Below are positions 5,410 to 5,723 of a stretch of DNA of 5,723 nt, one piece after another. Location: assembly GCA_964435475.1 (NCBI GenBank), contig CAYSZB010000106.1:1-5723 (forward strand). Direction: 5' to 3'. A program made the translations under genes and the position numbers. Source of the stretch: CAYSZB01 sp964435475 (GTDB taxonomy: Bacteria; Chloroflexota; Anaerolineae; Anaerolineales; Anaerolineaceae). Numbering within the stretch: position 1 is the first letter of the stretch; every line of letters starts with the position of its first letter. Under the pieces are notes generated by a model. The model was given only the letters and a program-made list of their open reading frames with translations, did no database searches and had not been told where the DNA came from.

Positions 5410-5723
5410 ATGACTCGCAAGATCCTTCATCTCGACCTGGATGCCTTTTTCTGCTCGGTCCAGGAAATTCTTGATCCATCGTTACGGGGCAAACCTTTTG
5501 CGGTCGGTGGCAGTCCCCAGGGTCGTGGGGTTGTCACTTCTTGCTCCTATGCCGCCCGGCGCTATGGCATCCACTCGGCAATGCCAGCGGCTAAAGCCCT
5601 GGCACTTTTTCCCCAACTGATCTTTGTCTCGGGTACCCACGCCCGCTACAGTGACTACTCCGACAAGGTCATGGCCATTCTGGATGACACCTCCCCCCTG
5701 GTCCAACAGGTATCGATCGATGA
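5410..5723 (+). CDS. dinB: DNA polymerase IV (Y-family translesion polymerase), N-terminal part, cut by window end
   Basis: The frame starts at ATG 5410 and stays open to the last base: 104 full codons plus two bases. DinB enzymes copy past damaged template bases with low fidelity and normally have about 350-420 residues, so roughly the first quarter is present. The first catalytic motif is LDLDAFF: D9 is a metal ligand and F14 the steric-gate position that excludes ribonucleotides. SYAARRYGIHSAMP (46-59) is the fingers motif contacting the incoming nucleotide. The window ends in VSID (101-104) plus GA, the start of the SIDE motif carrying the remaining catalytic acids (D104 seen, the next Glu only implied). 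The glutamate usual after the FFxxV segment is Gln here (Q18) and is followed by Glu; it is not a metal ligand. The gene has its own promoter after the gyrB terminator. UmuC or ImuB are less likely: ImuB usually lacks these catalytic acids, and the motif wording is DinB-like. Confidence 0.93.
   Translation, partial: MTRKILHLDLDAFFCSVQEILDPSLRGKPFAVGGSPQGRGVVTSCSYAARRYGIHSAMPAAKALALFPQLIFVSGTHARYSDYSDKVMAILDDTSPLVQQVSID

Noticed and set aside
5482..5706. 74-codon minus-strand frame near the right end
   Set aside because: It is antisense to dinB, whose motifs are clear on the + strand.
5719..5723. GATGA at the right end as a possible stop of the polymerase frame
   Set aside because: The TGA is out of frame; the dinB frame reads GAT and then an incomplete GA codon, consistent with the SIDE motif.
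1..5723. CRISPR array, tRNA/rRNA, insertion sequence or integrase
   Set aside because: No spaced direct repeats, cloverleaf sequence, terminal inverted repeats flanking a transposase, or recombinase motifs were seen.

Overview
The window holds ordinary chromosomal sequence with six protein-coding genes, two of them cut by the window edges. I see no RNA gene, CRISPR array, insertion sequence or phage gene. The best-anchored genes are a complete gyrB and the start of dinB (DNA polymerase IV). The Thr/Pro-rich 'TPT' linker protein, the two poorly characterised polytopic membrane proteins, the B. subtilis-like 635-residue GyrB and the -10 boxes placed directly before ATG codons together suggest an environmental bacterium of the Chloroflexota (Anaerolineae-like). 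That assignment is inference from style, not proof.

Layout from left to right. Positions 1-564 (+) carry the C-terminal part of a Thr/Pro-rich, membrane-anchored surface protein whose frame is open at the left edge. After a good sigma70-type promoter comes a complete metallo-beta-lactamase-fold hydrolase (633-1469, +). It converges, with only 12 bp between the stop codons, on a polytopic membrane protein (1482-2303, -). A 60-bp divergent intergenic region separates that gene from a second, unrelated polytopic membrane protein (2364-3362, +), which appears to be transcribed from an extended -10 promoter with essentially no leader. gyrB follows in the same direction (3408-5315, TTG start with a strong Shine-Dalgarno); a perfect TATAAT overlaps the preceding stop codon. 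gyrB ends in a clear rho-independent terminator (5344-5380), and dinB starts at 5410 from its own promoter, whose -35 lies in the terminator tail and whose -10 places the transcript start on or next to the ATG. dinB runs off the right edge just before its second catalytic motif.

Functionally, gyrB (supercoiling) and dinB (translesion synthesis) are both DNA-maintenance genes, but the terminator and the separate dinB promoter argue that they are neighbours and not one operon. The other genes have no demonstrable functional link. No novel defence or mobile system is evident. The points most worth a second look are the apparent leaderless promoters, a strong 38-nt inverted repeat inside the second membrane-protein gene, and small palindromes at the promoters of the hydrolase gene and dinB.
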